In this document: piece after piece, positions 1-11,073 of the stretch
How the letters are laid out: each line of letters begins with the position of its first letter
Position numbering within the stretch: position 1 is the first letter of the stretch
DNA from: Rhyacophila brunnea
Taxonomy: Eukaryota; Arthropoda; Insecta; Trichoptera; Rhyacophilidae
Reading direction: 5' to 3'
DNA: 64,000 bases
Assembly (NCBI GenBank): GCA_022495005.1
Contig: JAGYXB010001571.1
Location: forward strand, 434,001 to 498,000
Made by a program: the position numbers and the translations under genes
Notes under the pieces: model-generated
The model's input: the letters and a program-made list of their open reading frames with translations, nothing else
What the model was told of the DNA's origin: nothing
The model's database searches: none

Positions 1-1985
1 GGCGACATCAAACTGTCTATCAAATTCCAATTGTCTGGCAATCATTAGAATTCCTAAAATGACAAATATAAATTGGCTGCAACCATAACGAATGTCTTTT
101 TAATTCTTTATAATATAATAGAGATTGCCCGTGTAATAAAATAAATCAAGAAACAATATTACATTTTTACCGTAACGTTATTAAACAATATTTTGGCTAG
201 ATTTTATAAATTTTTAAATTTAATATCGAAATTGAATAACTGTGCTTCGAATTTTCTATCGCCTGACAATAATTATTATCGTTTATATTTATTTTTTTAT
301 TGGCTGCACCAGGCGACCGTAATTACGTTGTTATTTCCAAATTAACCCGCGCCTGATCACGCTGCAGCGCTGCGCAAAAAACCCGCGAAAAAATCGAGTT
401 TTTGCTTCTTTTTTGAAGTATCGTTTGTGCAAAAAGCGCGCGCTTGAGACGGCAGTGTTATTTTGAAAGCGCAGCGGAGCGACAAGCTACGAAGGTTTTT
501 CATTAAAATTTTGTTTATTCGACGCTTTGAAACCTGCCACTATTTTGTTGCTCGACATCGGAAACTATTATGAAGCAAAAACCTTGGCTTACTAAACAAA
601 TCGCCATAGGTATTTCAGTACATTATTTTCTTATGGGTTTTCCGCTTACAAAAACCGTGATTATCATACGTTTTTGCTTTTAAAATTAATATTCATGATT
701 GTATGATTATTTATTATTATTGATTATTTCTTTCGTGATGTTGTGATTTAAATCCATACTGATTGAATACGGTATGATAGTTGTAGTCAACAGTTAAAAA
801 TGAGAATATATATCTCGATTGGACGACTTTGGTAGGCAGGTCACGTGCAGTGTATTCAGCCCACACACACTGTGGTTGAGTTTTATGTATATGTATGACC
901 CTTGTGACGAATGCATAGCGCGTCTACTAGCTTCTCTGTTTACTACGGCGAAAGGTCGGCAGTCGAGTGGTAAGTTGAACACACCGTTCAGTGGTCGGGT
1001 GGTGGTTCATGTATGTGCAGACGATAATCCCATAAGGCACAATATTTCACCTGAAAATATAAATGAATAAAAAAAATACTCCAAATCTCTATTTACTCCC
1101 ATGTAATTTAATAACAACGGTCAGAACCGGTTTCGTCCGCTTAACAAAATATTCTTAACCAAGAAATCATCACTTAGTTATTTTTACCGTCGAAAAATAT
1201 TATTTATTTCTTCCGTAATGGTTGTGACTTGTGAATGTGAACTTGACGATTTCAATATTCAATGTGAAATAAAACATTTTTTTTCATTTTCAATTAAATT
1301 AATTCAATTGAAAATACATCACTACTTATTTAGTATATATAACTGGCAACAATGTCATCGATATGTTTCGGAGGCTATTATAATTCGGAGAATTAAATTC
1401 CGATCGCCGCTCCCGCGCGATGTTTGAATTTATTGTCATCCGATGTCCTCTTCCGGTCAGCCACGTCCGCCTGCCGGTTGGTCTATTGTTGTGGCCTTCC
1501 GCCGCACCGTCCGCTCTTCAATGCTAATCAAATCATTGTTCACCGAAATCGACCGCCATGGTAAATAACAGATTTGACATAGTGGAATTAATCACCGAAC
1601 TTCTGCATTCCTGGGATCGCTGTTCGACCGGACCCTTCAGTAATTTTCGTTTTGTTGCCTGCGGGCCAAATTTCCATTGAAACAAATAATTGAATATCTT
1701 TGTTGATAGTAATTGTGTTGTCCCACAATATAATTTAGTTTTAACTCAATAGAATTGATTTACTAATGGAACGCACAAAGTTGAAATTGAAACTCGAAAC
1801 TACATATTATTTATTTCACAGAAATACTCTGTGATATGACAAACAACTGTGAAAGTCTCAAAACGTAATATAGGTTAGTAGTTAACTTTATTTGGTTTAT
1901 TCTTAATAAATAAATCCTTTTGTAACCATAACTCATTTATTGTCGTTTCATATAAGTACCTATAAAAACTCTAGTTTGATTCGTG
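1..1985. other. AT-rich flank, no gene recognised
   Basis: No open reading frame here looks like a known protein. Two stretches are richer in GC and CpG than their surroundings: about 310-560 and about 1390-1680. The second contains an ATG in a good start context (ACCGCCATGG at about 1552-1561) directly followed by a GTAAAT splice-donor-like sequence. These could be promoter or 5' exon sequence of a + strand gene, but nothing joins them to a recognised exon. Confidence 0.35.
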
Positions 1986-1987
1986 AT

Positions 1988-2425
1988 ATAGCACAGTTCA
2001 CTGTGAGCTTTCTTATCGGAAAGAGATAACCGTGTACTATACGGTCATCTCTTTAGCACCGAGATGAAATTAATTTAAAAGAATATAATTATGAGTTATT
2101 CGTGGAGCATTGCAGACAATAATGTTCCAACGTCATTAGATCCTAACTTTACCTGACCTAACTTAACTTAACTTAACCTAACAAATAATCCAGTGTTTCT
2201 GCTATTTTCAAAAATTGTTTGCCGCTGGTAACCTGTAAAGGTAAACCGACAAGAACCTTGTTTTATTTAGACATGAATTTTAGGTATCTCAGTATTATAC
2301 GATCCAAAGAGGTTGGATGGTCTTTAATTTATTTATTTTTTTAATTTTTTAAATTAATTTAATTTAAAATTTCACGGTGAAGTGTGATACGGCGAACTGC
2401 ATACGCACAAATTTCCGGACATGAT
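1988..2425 (+). repeat. Dispersed repeat family D, copy A
   Basis: It begins at CACAGTTCACTGTGAGCTTT and ends near GCGAACTGCATACGCACAA. The same outer sequences, plus the inner motifs ACTATACGGTC, CCAAAGAGGT and TTTCACGGTGAAGTGT, recur in the same order at 43098-43353. The ends are partly inverted with respect to each other (CACAGTTC against GAACTGC), which suggests a non-autonomous DNA transposon. No coding sequence is seen. Confidence 0.55.
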
Positions 2426-3382
2426 TTCTATGAGGTTGAGGTGCTCATGCCTTGCACAAAAAGTCGAATAGTTCGTGGCGTGCGTTATGATACCATCATC
2501 AAAACAAATCATACGATATAGTACTCCAAAGAATGGATTTTAAAAGTCGATTGTAAATTAACCCACCAATGTATTATTAAATTTGAATTAATTCGGGGTA
2601 TCGATGCAAATGTCAAGTTTGGCTTGTCTTATGCATAATATATGCAATGAATTAGTTGGGTTCATTTATACTATAAATATTCAAAACGCATACTTAATTG
2701 TAATCTTATTTTCGAAAAGCCATCAAATTTTAATAGTCGTCGACCTTGCAAAATAAATTTATATTTATTAATTATATTGAAATATGTATCTATTTATATA
2801 TGTACCTACTTACTTATATATTTAAAATTATATTTAAATTTGTTATTTTTAGATTGTGATATGACGTATTATTATCAATAGCGCTTTTAGTGACGTAGAG
2901 GTCCGTTGCACTGATTTTGAGCCCCCTACCATAAAAAATTAACGATTCCACGTTCATGAAAATCTACTATAAAAATGTAAGTAGGTATATATTATTGACA
3001 ACGTCTGTGTTAATTTGCTTTCACTTAGCAACACATGATCTGTCTACTCTCACATAAGTCATTGAAGTTATTCTGTGAAATTTAAATCGATATTACATAA
3101 GTGATATGTGTTTATCTCACTTATCTGGTCGACTCGTCACGCCGGGGCCCCAGGCTAGAGCCCTGTCAGCCCCCCTTTGTGGGGGCCATGATCTGAGGTG
3201 TTTTCAAGTTATGTATGTTCAATATATGGAATATTCCATTCTCAAATCGTGAATTATTCGTTGAAAAAAAGAAATGGTTTAGTAAAAGAATTTAGGTAAG
3301 TAATGATGGAAGTTTATAAATAACAAAAAAATACATAGCGTAGTCATTAAAAGGAAAAGCATTTTGTTACAATTTCCTATTA
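2426..3382. other. Intergenic, no gene recognised
   Basis: AT-rich sequence with no coding potential I can support. A short GC-rich patch at about 3130-3190 has no recognised feature. Confidence 0.4.
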
Positions 3383-5253
3383 AGGTGCATTGGGGTAATT
3401 CCGAATATGGGTATATTCCGAAAGTTCAAAAATTCTACCAATCGAAGCGATATTTTCCTGTTGGCAACATTTAGTCTAGAAGCCATGTTCATTGTGATCG
3501 CCTCGTAAGTCGTCGCTAGTCGCTAGTGTCAACAATGCGTGCATACCATTAAGTTTTTTCGGAGAGGTGTTTTTCGCGCCATTTTTGCTGATTCGTAATT
3601 ACCCCAACTTACATATCTCGGAATTCTGGTAAGTTATTTGAATAAGTGATTGCTTTTACGATAGATTATCGTTTTTTACGAATTTGTGAGAGAACACAAC
3701 GTCCTAGCTGTGTTTTTAATTTTTTTTCGGAAATACCCCTTTGGGGTTATTCCGATATATATTCATTCCGAAATAGCCCACTTAACTTTTTCATAGTAAT
3801 TGGCAGTGATTCTCAATCTGTAATATGTATATCTAATTTAGATGTACATAATATACTTAATTAAATTAATATTAAAGTAAGTAAATTTAGCGTCGTCCTA
3901 ATAAGAAGCTATCGCACGCCCTATTATAATCTTGGGTAAGTGCGGTAACGCCACCCTTCACTTAACAGCATAACTAGTGTATCCGACATCATGAGCGAAT
4001 ATAGCAATGCTGATATTATAGATAATCTTGATTTTGAAGAATTGATGGATGAATACTCTGAAGATGATAGAAAAATATACAAGGAAGAACCAAGGTCACA
4101 AAAAAAAAAACAAAAGATGTGAAATACGGTGAAAGTTTAACTAACGAAAAGATACTCACCAACAACGATTCAAATTCTCTCTGTACTAAGAGTAAAGGTG
4201 TTCGCAAAAAAAGTAAAGGTAAAGAAAATCAAACGGATAAAACAGATTTGTTTATTATTAATTATTATTAATTATTATTTGTTATTTAGATAGAATTTAT
4301 TTTGACTGATTGCGTACCAAACTAATAGATCATTATAATGTATATGTGAGGCTTTCAGACCATGTCTTAAGCAATTCTGTTATATTTTTTAATAGTGTAG
4401 CCCGCATTTTAGTTTTAAGTTTGCTAGCAGGAATAAATTATAAGTTTATGCCATAAAAGTAGATGAAAATGATTAAAAGACAAGTTCCGACTTTGATTTA
4501 ACATTTTTAATGTTGACTAATTTAATTGTATGGGTATGAAGAAAGTTTATTTTGCTATGCAAAAAGCAGTAAGTAAACAAAAGATATCTTTTTAAAAAAT
4601 ATTGTTCTATCAAGGTAGTCAAATTATCATTATAAAAATTATCACTTTCTTTGATTTTCCTCGTCTTTATTTTATTGATTTAAGGTGGTAGGTACTTGTG
4701 TCATATTGGGATATTTTTTCTCATTATTTGTCACCGGTGGGAACAAAACTGGTAGTAACAACCGGGAATAAACCTGCTCTGCTCCATCCCGTTCCACAAT
4801 CCCTTAAATCCTAAGTTCTTAACTAAAATGTTGAGAACCACTATCTTTTTTTGGGGTAATTCCGAACTAATAGTATCAAAAGTTAGGGATTATGGATACT
4901 ATTAACAAAATTGATGATATTTTGTGTTAGGAGTAATTACGGTCAAAAAAGAAAGGTAAACCTTCGGTCAAAGTGCAATAAAATCAACTTTTGAATAATT
5001 TCGGAATTACCCCAAGATAGTTCGTAATTTCCCCAATGCCAAAAAAAAATGACTCAATATTTCAAATTCTCAATTTAAAGAAACCAACTATATATTCAAG
5101 AATCTAATATATATTTATCATACATCTTTTCTTTGAGTACACAGAGGTAAAACAATAATGGCAGTAAATATAAAACACTTTGAATAATTAACCGAAATAT
5201 ATAACCTCTAGTCATCTCATAGAAATTCCTGTCGGAATTACCCCAATGCACCT
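3383..5253. mobile_element. TIR DNA transposon, TA-flanked, degenerate
   Basis: The ends are inverted repeats of at least 22 bases starting AGGTGCATTGGGGTAATTCC, flanked on both sides by TA, as expected for the Tc1/mariner/pogo superfamily. The core TTGGGGTAATTCCGAA or its reverse complement recurs inside at about 3738, 4853 and 4998, as subterminal transposase-binding repeats would. No transposase catalytic core is recognisable. A short acidic-to-basic ORF sits inside at 3991-4122. The pogo assignment is inference from the TA flanks and end style. Confidence 0.7.
3991..4122 (+). pseudogene. Short ORF inside the 3383-5253 element
   Basis: A 43-codon reading frame with an acidic N-terminal half (rich in Asp and Glu, with FEELMDEYSEDD) turning Lys-rich. 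A ten-A run lies near its end. A one-base slip there would keep reading through a Lys/Ser-rich segment to about 4270 (GVRKKSKGKENQTDKT). This looks like a remnant of a transposon-encoded protein broken by a homopolymer frameshift. I do not recognise the family. Confidence 0.4.
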
Positions 5254-6709
5254 TACAGTAGATTTAGATGCTAATTTTGTAGCAGAGCGAATCTTTGTCT
5301 CTATTAAGTAAGACACGTACAGTTTTCTAAAAACACTTGTTTATTGGATAAACTTTTACTCGGATTAATTACGCCCAATTAGTGTAATCGAGTACATTCT
5401 GTAGCGAATTGTTTTGTGTATTATTATCTCCACGAACGGCTATGAAAAATTTTCTTGGACGTGTCAACAGTGCTGCAGATTTGCAACGCATAGCAATTAA
5501 AATGGCGAATTACGATTGCAATACTCGAATGCGAATGAAAATATTGAAAGCCTTTTCCGACTAATTTCATTTCTGATGAAAAACGTCTCACCTACGCAAC
5601 AACGTGTCGAAGTCTTTTGTTTTTTATCGTTTTAATTATAGACAGATGATTTCGTCATTTTGTAAATTAACAAATGCAGTAAATTATTATACACGCTCGT
5701 CCGGTTTACTCAATATCTTGTAGGTACGTATCTAAGTATTTATTTATTTATTTTAAATTATTCAACTTTTCGTAATGAGCTTGAGTCACTCATTTAAAAT
5801 GCAAGATGATAATCGTGCGTACTTTTTTTTACTTTGATCGACACTTTTTACGTCTCAACATGTACCACCTCTAACATATCACTTAACTCCAAACTCAATA
5901 AAAATGTGATAAATATGCTGTATCGTATTCGGACAATTAATTATCCCGGGATGTGAACTGTCTGTCGTGATATTTTGTAACACGGCCACCTCTCATGACC
6001 GTGTTGATTATTTTAGATTTACATATTGAGAATTGAGATGCAGCGATTTTGAAAATTTACCGCGAACTGTCAAATGTCGTTGAGTAGTACTGCAACATAA
6101 GTTTAAATACGTCATACTTGATTCTAATCGGATGCATTAAATTTGGAATCTAGTGAGACGCAGTGCTGTGTGATAACTAACCGCCTTGTATACGGAATTG
6201 TAACGAGTGATATCCGTGTTATTTTGTATCAATAAAAATAACGGAAATTAGTTAGAATAGCCCTGCAAGTCCAAGTGTTGTTGACTATTTTTCGGTCTGA
6301 ATGCACATGGCATGATAAGTAGTTATCTAAGTAGTGAAATTTAATGTAATATACGATTTTAAAAGTCATTTTTAGGGGCATTAATAAAAATACAACGAGA
6401 CCATATTTTTCAGAATTATTGAGATGTCATTTCTCAAGAAATCGATTCTTCATTCAATCATTCATCAATGTTCACTCAATCCACGAGTCAGAATTTCGTA
6501 GATAGGTATATATTTTTATGGAACGGAAGCTAAAATACTAATTATAATATTTCTTATTAATTTGTACAGTCTTAACATCAATAATTAATATTTATTAATG
6601 ATTTTACTATGAAGGGCGGTCATCGAACTCCACATTATAGAATACACCAATACTTCATGTGGGCAAGGTTTTATACGAATATGTACAATTTATTCGAGTT
6701 GTATGCAAT
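5254..6709. other. Intergenic, no gene recognised
   Basis: AT-rich, no supported ORF. The 8-base target duplication TATGCAAT of the next element occupies 6702-6709. Confidence 0.4.
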
Positions 6710-7588
6710 TAGAGTTGGGTATTTCCCGAGAAAATCGCAATCTCGAGATTCGGGATTTCCCGAAATAATGAAATTTTGAATTAGCGAGATTCGGGATTTC
6801 CAGAAAAGAATTCTCGAGATATCGGGAAATTTAAAAAAACCTGTAAAAATCCTAAAATCAGTGTAAAAACAGACAAATTCCAAAAAAATATGTTTTTTTT
6901 TATTTATGTAAGAAGACAAACAAAATAGAAGTAGATAAACAAAAATATTTCAAAACATTACTTATTAAAATGGAATTTTAAAAACCACAGACTGTCAATT
7001 GCTGTGTCTGACAATCGCGTACGGTTTTGATACACAAAATTCCCAGATGTTGCAAAAATTGCGCTCATTTTGAGTCGAAGTTGGCTTAATTGTGTTAAGG
7101 TGGCACATCAATGAAACGGCAAATAATTTTCAACTGTAGGCACGACGAAATTTTGGACTCGCTCGCATTCAGTGAGAGAACGTCGAGCTGGAAACACGTC
7201 ACTTTGCTTCGTGATGGCGACTGGCCAATTAATTCTTAAATCGTGTAAAAATGACTAAAAACGTTACCCATTTACTTTAAAAAGAAAACATGGCAATGAA
7301 TATATTATTATTGTTACTAATAGAACATAAAATGGACGTATTTTGGATTTATATGACAAATTATATTTCGTTTGACAGGCGTCATTTGCACCCGCGACCC
7401 GCAATCCGCGCATTGCCTAGACACGATCTTTTTAGACCGTGCCTCAACTGATGTACGGCCTTAAATGTCCCGATCAGTCTTTGAACGTTTTGTGTTTTCT
7501 TGTTAGAAAAGATTCTCGAGATTCGGGATTGAAAATCTCGAAAATTTCTCAAGAAATCCCGTCGGGAAATTCCCGAAACCCAACTCTA
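6710..7588. mobile_element. Non-autonomous hAT element (family H1), copy 1
   Basis: The terminal inverted repeat is TAGAGTTGGG at the left and CCCAACTCTA at the right, flanked by a perfect 8-base target duplication TATGCAAT (6702-6709 and 7589-7596), which is the hAT signature. Subterminal sequence is rich in the palindromic motif ATTTCCCGA / TCGGGAAAT and CTCGAGATTCGGGATT. There is no transposase ORF. A separate 362-base TTAA-flanked MITE is nested at 7099-7460, so the hAT itself is about 513 bases. A second copy without the MITE begins at 63511. Confidence 0.88.
7099..7460. mobile_element. TTAA-flanked MITE (family P1), nested in hAT
   Basis: Flanked by TTAA at 7095-7098 and 7461-7464. The ends are partly inverted: GGTGGCACATCA at the left and TGATGTACGGCC at the right. 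The H1 copy at 63511 has a single TTAA at the equivalent point (about 63846), so that copy is the empty site and shows exact TTAA duplication, the mode of piggyBac-type elements. Non-coding. Other copies lie at 15236-15608, 29245-29640 and 55433-55781. Confidence 0.88.
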
Positions 7589-7596
7589 TATGCAAT

Positions 7597-9095
7597 TGAT
7601 TGATTCTTGCTTAATTCCAATTGAATACATTTCGAATCAAGTAAGACCTGCTTTGACGGAATAGCGTCTACTTTGTCGTGTGTCTTAGTCCTTACTCAAA
7701 ACCAATAAAACAAACTAACATCAAGTCACAAGTGGGTGAGGTGTACATATAGTAGAAAAACATTAATTCTATCATCCCATGGCCTTTTACGCTCATTTAA
7801 ACTCATATAAATTTCAGATGTCTACGAACAAAATATATTATAATTTTCCAAATTCGTCATCAGTCTGATATAATCAGTATTTAACCACTAGTAAGAGTCT
7901 CTAATCACCTGTTTGAATGGTTTGTTGACAATTACAGTCTTTTGGCGCGTTTTCTTATTTGAATTTATTTTCTCTCACTCGCTTTCGACGGCCATCGAAA
8001 CCGGCCAGCATTGTTCACTAACTACTGGTAACAAAATAAATACTCGACATTTTTTTTAGTCTGCCACACCGTGCCGTGCAGTTATTTCGGTTTCTTTTTT
8101 CTGCACTCTTACAAAACTCTGCCTCCGAATATGGAAATCGACACTGCAGTGCTACTTTGTTGACGGCTCGTAACTGGGCGACAAGCAATATAATTTCTTG
8201 CCAAATAAATCGGTCAATTATTTTACAATATCTTTTGTTCAGGGCTTATGTCAACAGATGGTATGGCCTTTTCGGTGTTATTAGAAAATTCTGTTATCGA
8301 TCAGCTGTTGCGTTCAATTCGTTTCGATCTAAACGTGTAAAGACTTTTTTCTACCACAAATCTATATCATAGTAACAGATTTCTTAAGTATGTTTGAATA
8401 AAAAACTATGTTCCGAAATGTTCATTTTTTGCCGTTTTAAAATGGTGTGATGCATTTTTTCATGCTTAGTATCATGAGAGAATTCAGTTGTTGCCGTTCA
8501 TCTTCACGGCTACACAAATAAGTACACGACGAAATGAGTTTCCAGCTGTTGACGTCATGCACATAATATAAATATTTATATAAGTTTAGTAAACAAATCT
8601 GTTGCCATGAGATTTAAATGTGTAAATACTAATCAATGATCTGACATTTAGACATTTAATTATTATGCTCGTTTATAAATTATTATGCTATTTGGTATAA
8701 CAAAATCGAAAACTTTTTATTTTGTTTTTGTTATACGTTTTATCAATACTCATTGTGTATGTATATTGTAGGTACCGTGAAAAGTGTTCGTTTGCTATTG
8801 AAATTACATCTGGAAATATAACCGAAATCTGAAACCCCCTTAATTATTTTGGAGCAGGAATCTGGATGGGACACCTTGATGCCGAATCTTGAGATCCCAA
8901 AACCAGAACCCATTAAAAATGACCGCCATTCATTTATGCAGTTATTTATTATCACTAATATTGTTGAATGCCAACAATTGTGGCGTTCATATGATTTTAT
9001 TTACCTGTTGAGCATATATTGAAAAAATGATAAAGAGATCTTTCATTTTTAAGATGTTTAATAAAATAATCATACTCATATATTTATAGCTAGGT
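7597..9095. other. Intergenic, no gene recognised
   Basis: AT-rich. The open frames at 8076-8372 and 8743-8955 show no recognisable domain and composition like their surroundings, so they are not called. Confidence 0.4.
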
Positions 9096-9340
9096 ATTTT
9101 TTTTACCATGTCCGATCCGATAGTAACATATGGGCCTCCACAGAGTAGACTGAGGAGAGGTTTGTATTAACAGTTTTTTTTTTTACACGAGAAATGGATG
9201 TCAGCAACTTGCTCAACCTATTGGGTCCATACCCTGACTCACACACAAATTGAAAAACAATATGTGTACTTGCCAGACCCAGGATTCGAACCTGGGACCC
9301 ACGGCGTTATAGTCCAACGCTTAAGCCGCGCGGCCACATA
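9096..9340 (-). mobile_element. tRNA-derived SINE (family S1), minus strand
   Basis: Read on the minus strand it has a tRNA-like head with a B box (GGTTCGAATCC), then a unique body and a 3' end of the form GATCGGACATGGT followed by an A run (a T run at about 9096-9104 on the + strand). The body and tail match the intact copy at 46095-46345 almost throughout. The head is not a functional tRNA gene. Confidence 0.85.
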
Positions 9341-9724
9341 ATTTGGTAAGAATATAGGTTTTTTTAAGGAACCCGAACCTAACCCTGGAATTTAAGTTTT
9401 TTTTTTTTAACATAATGGAACCCGAACCCTATTTATTTTTTTGGTTGGAAAGGAATCTTTAAAAAAACTATTAAGTACGATACATAAACGACAATAAATA
9501 TAAAACTTCTTTGTATTAGGTTCCTAGGTATTTAGCTTAATAATTACTTACAACGTAGGTATTGTAAAACTGGTTAATTATTTTATTTGTCTAAATAATT
9601 AATGTATGCTATGTTGTAAAAATCGATTAAATACCTTATAGGAATCAGGTTCTTTTTTTTAAATAGTTTCCGTGTACATATGCTTTAAATAAATAAATAT
9701 TTATAAATTAGATTAAAGTTTTCT
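9341..9724. other. Short intergenic stretch
   Basis: AT-rich, nothing recognised. The left copy of the target duplication of the following retrotransposon is at 9725-9735. Confidence 0.4.
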
Positions 9725-9737
9725 ATACATAGGTACC

Positions 9738-10768
9738 ACGTTGTGCTACTCTAAGTTTCTGGATCTCTCTTTTACTTAGGGTCCATGTTTCACACGCATA
9801 TGTCATCACGGGAAGCACACACTGGTTGAACACTTTGCGCTTTAGGCACAGTGGAAGGTCACTTTTGAAGACATTATTCAGGCGGCCAAAAGCACTCCAG
9901 CCTAGCTTTACTCTGCGAACAATTTCATCAAATAACATCCATCTATAGATACTTGTTGTCCCAGATAGATGTAGCTTTTCACCTGTTCGAGCTGAGTGCC
10001 ATTGATGAGGATCTCTTTTTGGCCTGCAAAGCAGTTGAACATGACTTTCGTTTTTGTTAGATTATTTTCAAACCTACTTTGTTGCTTACTTCAGCGAGTT
10101 CCTGCATTCTGCTTTGGAGGTCTTCTGAGTCTTGCGAGAAAATTACTATGTCATCGGCAAAGCGCAGATGACTCAGGTATTCTCCATTTATGGGGATCCC
10201 TTTGCCATTCCAGTCAAGTTGCCTGAATAAGTCTTCAAGGCTAGCTGTAAATAGTTTAGGTGAGATTGTATTACCTTGACGGACTCTTTTGCTGATAGGA
10301 AATCTGCGCGATGGTTTATGGAGATTTACAGATGCTGTTGCGCTACTGTATATATTATTGAAAATATTTATATAGCGTCCAGGGATTCCTTGTTTTCTGA
10401 GTGCGTCGAGTATTGAACATTTCTTTATCGAATCAAACGCCTTCTCTTAGTCTATAAAACCCATGCATAGTGGCAGTTTGTATTCCTGGTACCGCTCTAT
10501 GATTTCTCTGACGACTTGGATATGGTCCATAGTGCTGAATCCTCCTCTAAATCCGGCTTGTTCTCTCGGTTGGTTCTCGTCTAGTACATTTTGCAGACGG
10601 TTTGAGAGAATTTTGTGAACGTCTTGTAGAGAATAGGGAGTAGACTTATTGGACGATAATTTGCTAGGTCTTCTCTGTCACCTTTTTTGTGAAGAATGAC
10701 AATGCTGGCATTTTCCATGAGTGGATAAGGAAGCAGACAAGGGTTTGCGATGTAATAGAGTTTATTAA
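9738..10768 (-). pseudogene. RTE reverse transcriptase fragment (inverted part)
   Basis: Read on the minus strand, the 5' part contains [20 protein letters not shown], the start of the reverse transcriptase domain of RTE-like elements. The 3' part contains FNQCVLPVMTYACETWTL, the thumb/C-terminal region. The frame between them is interrupted by stops and frameshifts. The reverse transcriptase catalytic region is only partly readable, so this is a dead copy. Confidence 0.8.
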
Positions 10769-10769
10769 A

Positions 10770-11003
10770 AGCCGTAAATGGAGATGGGCTCGACACATAG
10801 CTCGAAGAAGAGACAATCGTTGAACAAATCTAGTCATCCAGTGGTATCCAAGAAGTACAAAACGTCCACAAGGTAGACCTAGAGGCCGCTGGATCGATGA
10901 AATGATAAAGTTCTGCGGAAGTACGTGGCAACGCAATACACAGGACCGAGAGAAGTGGAAGCAACTTGAAGAGGCCTTCATCCAGCAGTGGATAGATTCA
11001 GGC
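10770..11003 (+). pseudogene. RTE C-terminal tail fragment
   Basis: Plus-strand translation gives [14 protein letters not shown], an in-frame stop, then QGRPRGRWIDEMIK and EKWKQLEEAFIQQWIDSG followed by TGA. This is the conserved C-terminal tail of RTE-type polyproteins, and it runs straight into the trinucleotide tail. It is the non-inverted 3' part of the insertion. The same tail seeds the array at 48460-49660. Confidence 0.8.

Positions 11004-11064
<61 letters not shown>
11004..11064 (+). repeat. (GAT)n microsatellite, RTE 3' tail
   Basis: About 20 uninterrupted GAT/TGA units directly after the RTE stop codon. It gives a spurious poly-His frame on the other strand. Confidence 0.95.
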
Positions 11065-11073
11065 ACATAGGTA

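Larger units (their letters stand above)
9736..11062. mobile_element. RTE-type non-LTR retrotransposon with 5' inversion
   Basis: An 11-base duplication ATACATAGGTA flanks the whole unit (9725-9735 and 11063-11073), so it is one insertion. The part up to about 10770 carries reverse-transcriptase sequence on the minus strand. The rest carries the element's C-terminal tail on the plus strand and ends in a (GAT)n run. A 5' segment inverted relative to the 3' end inside one target duplication is the signature of twin priming. Both coding parts are broken. Confidence 0.8.

Noticed and set aside
8076..8372. 98-codon plus-strand open frame
   Set aside because: No domain, no conservation argument, low-complexity AT-rich surroundings.
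10664..11068. Minus-strand frame beginning with a long poly-His run
   Set aside because: It is the reverse of the (GAT)n tail of the RTE insertion; the rest is antisense to the RTE coding tail.
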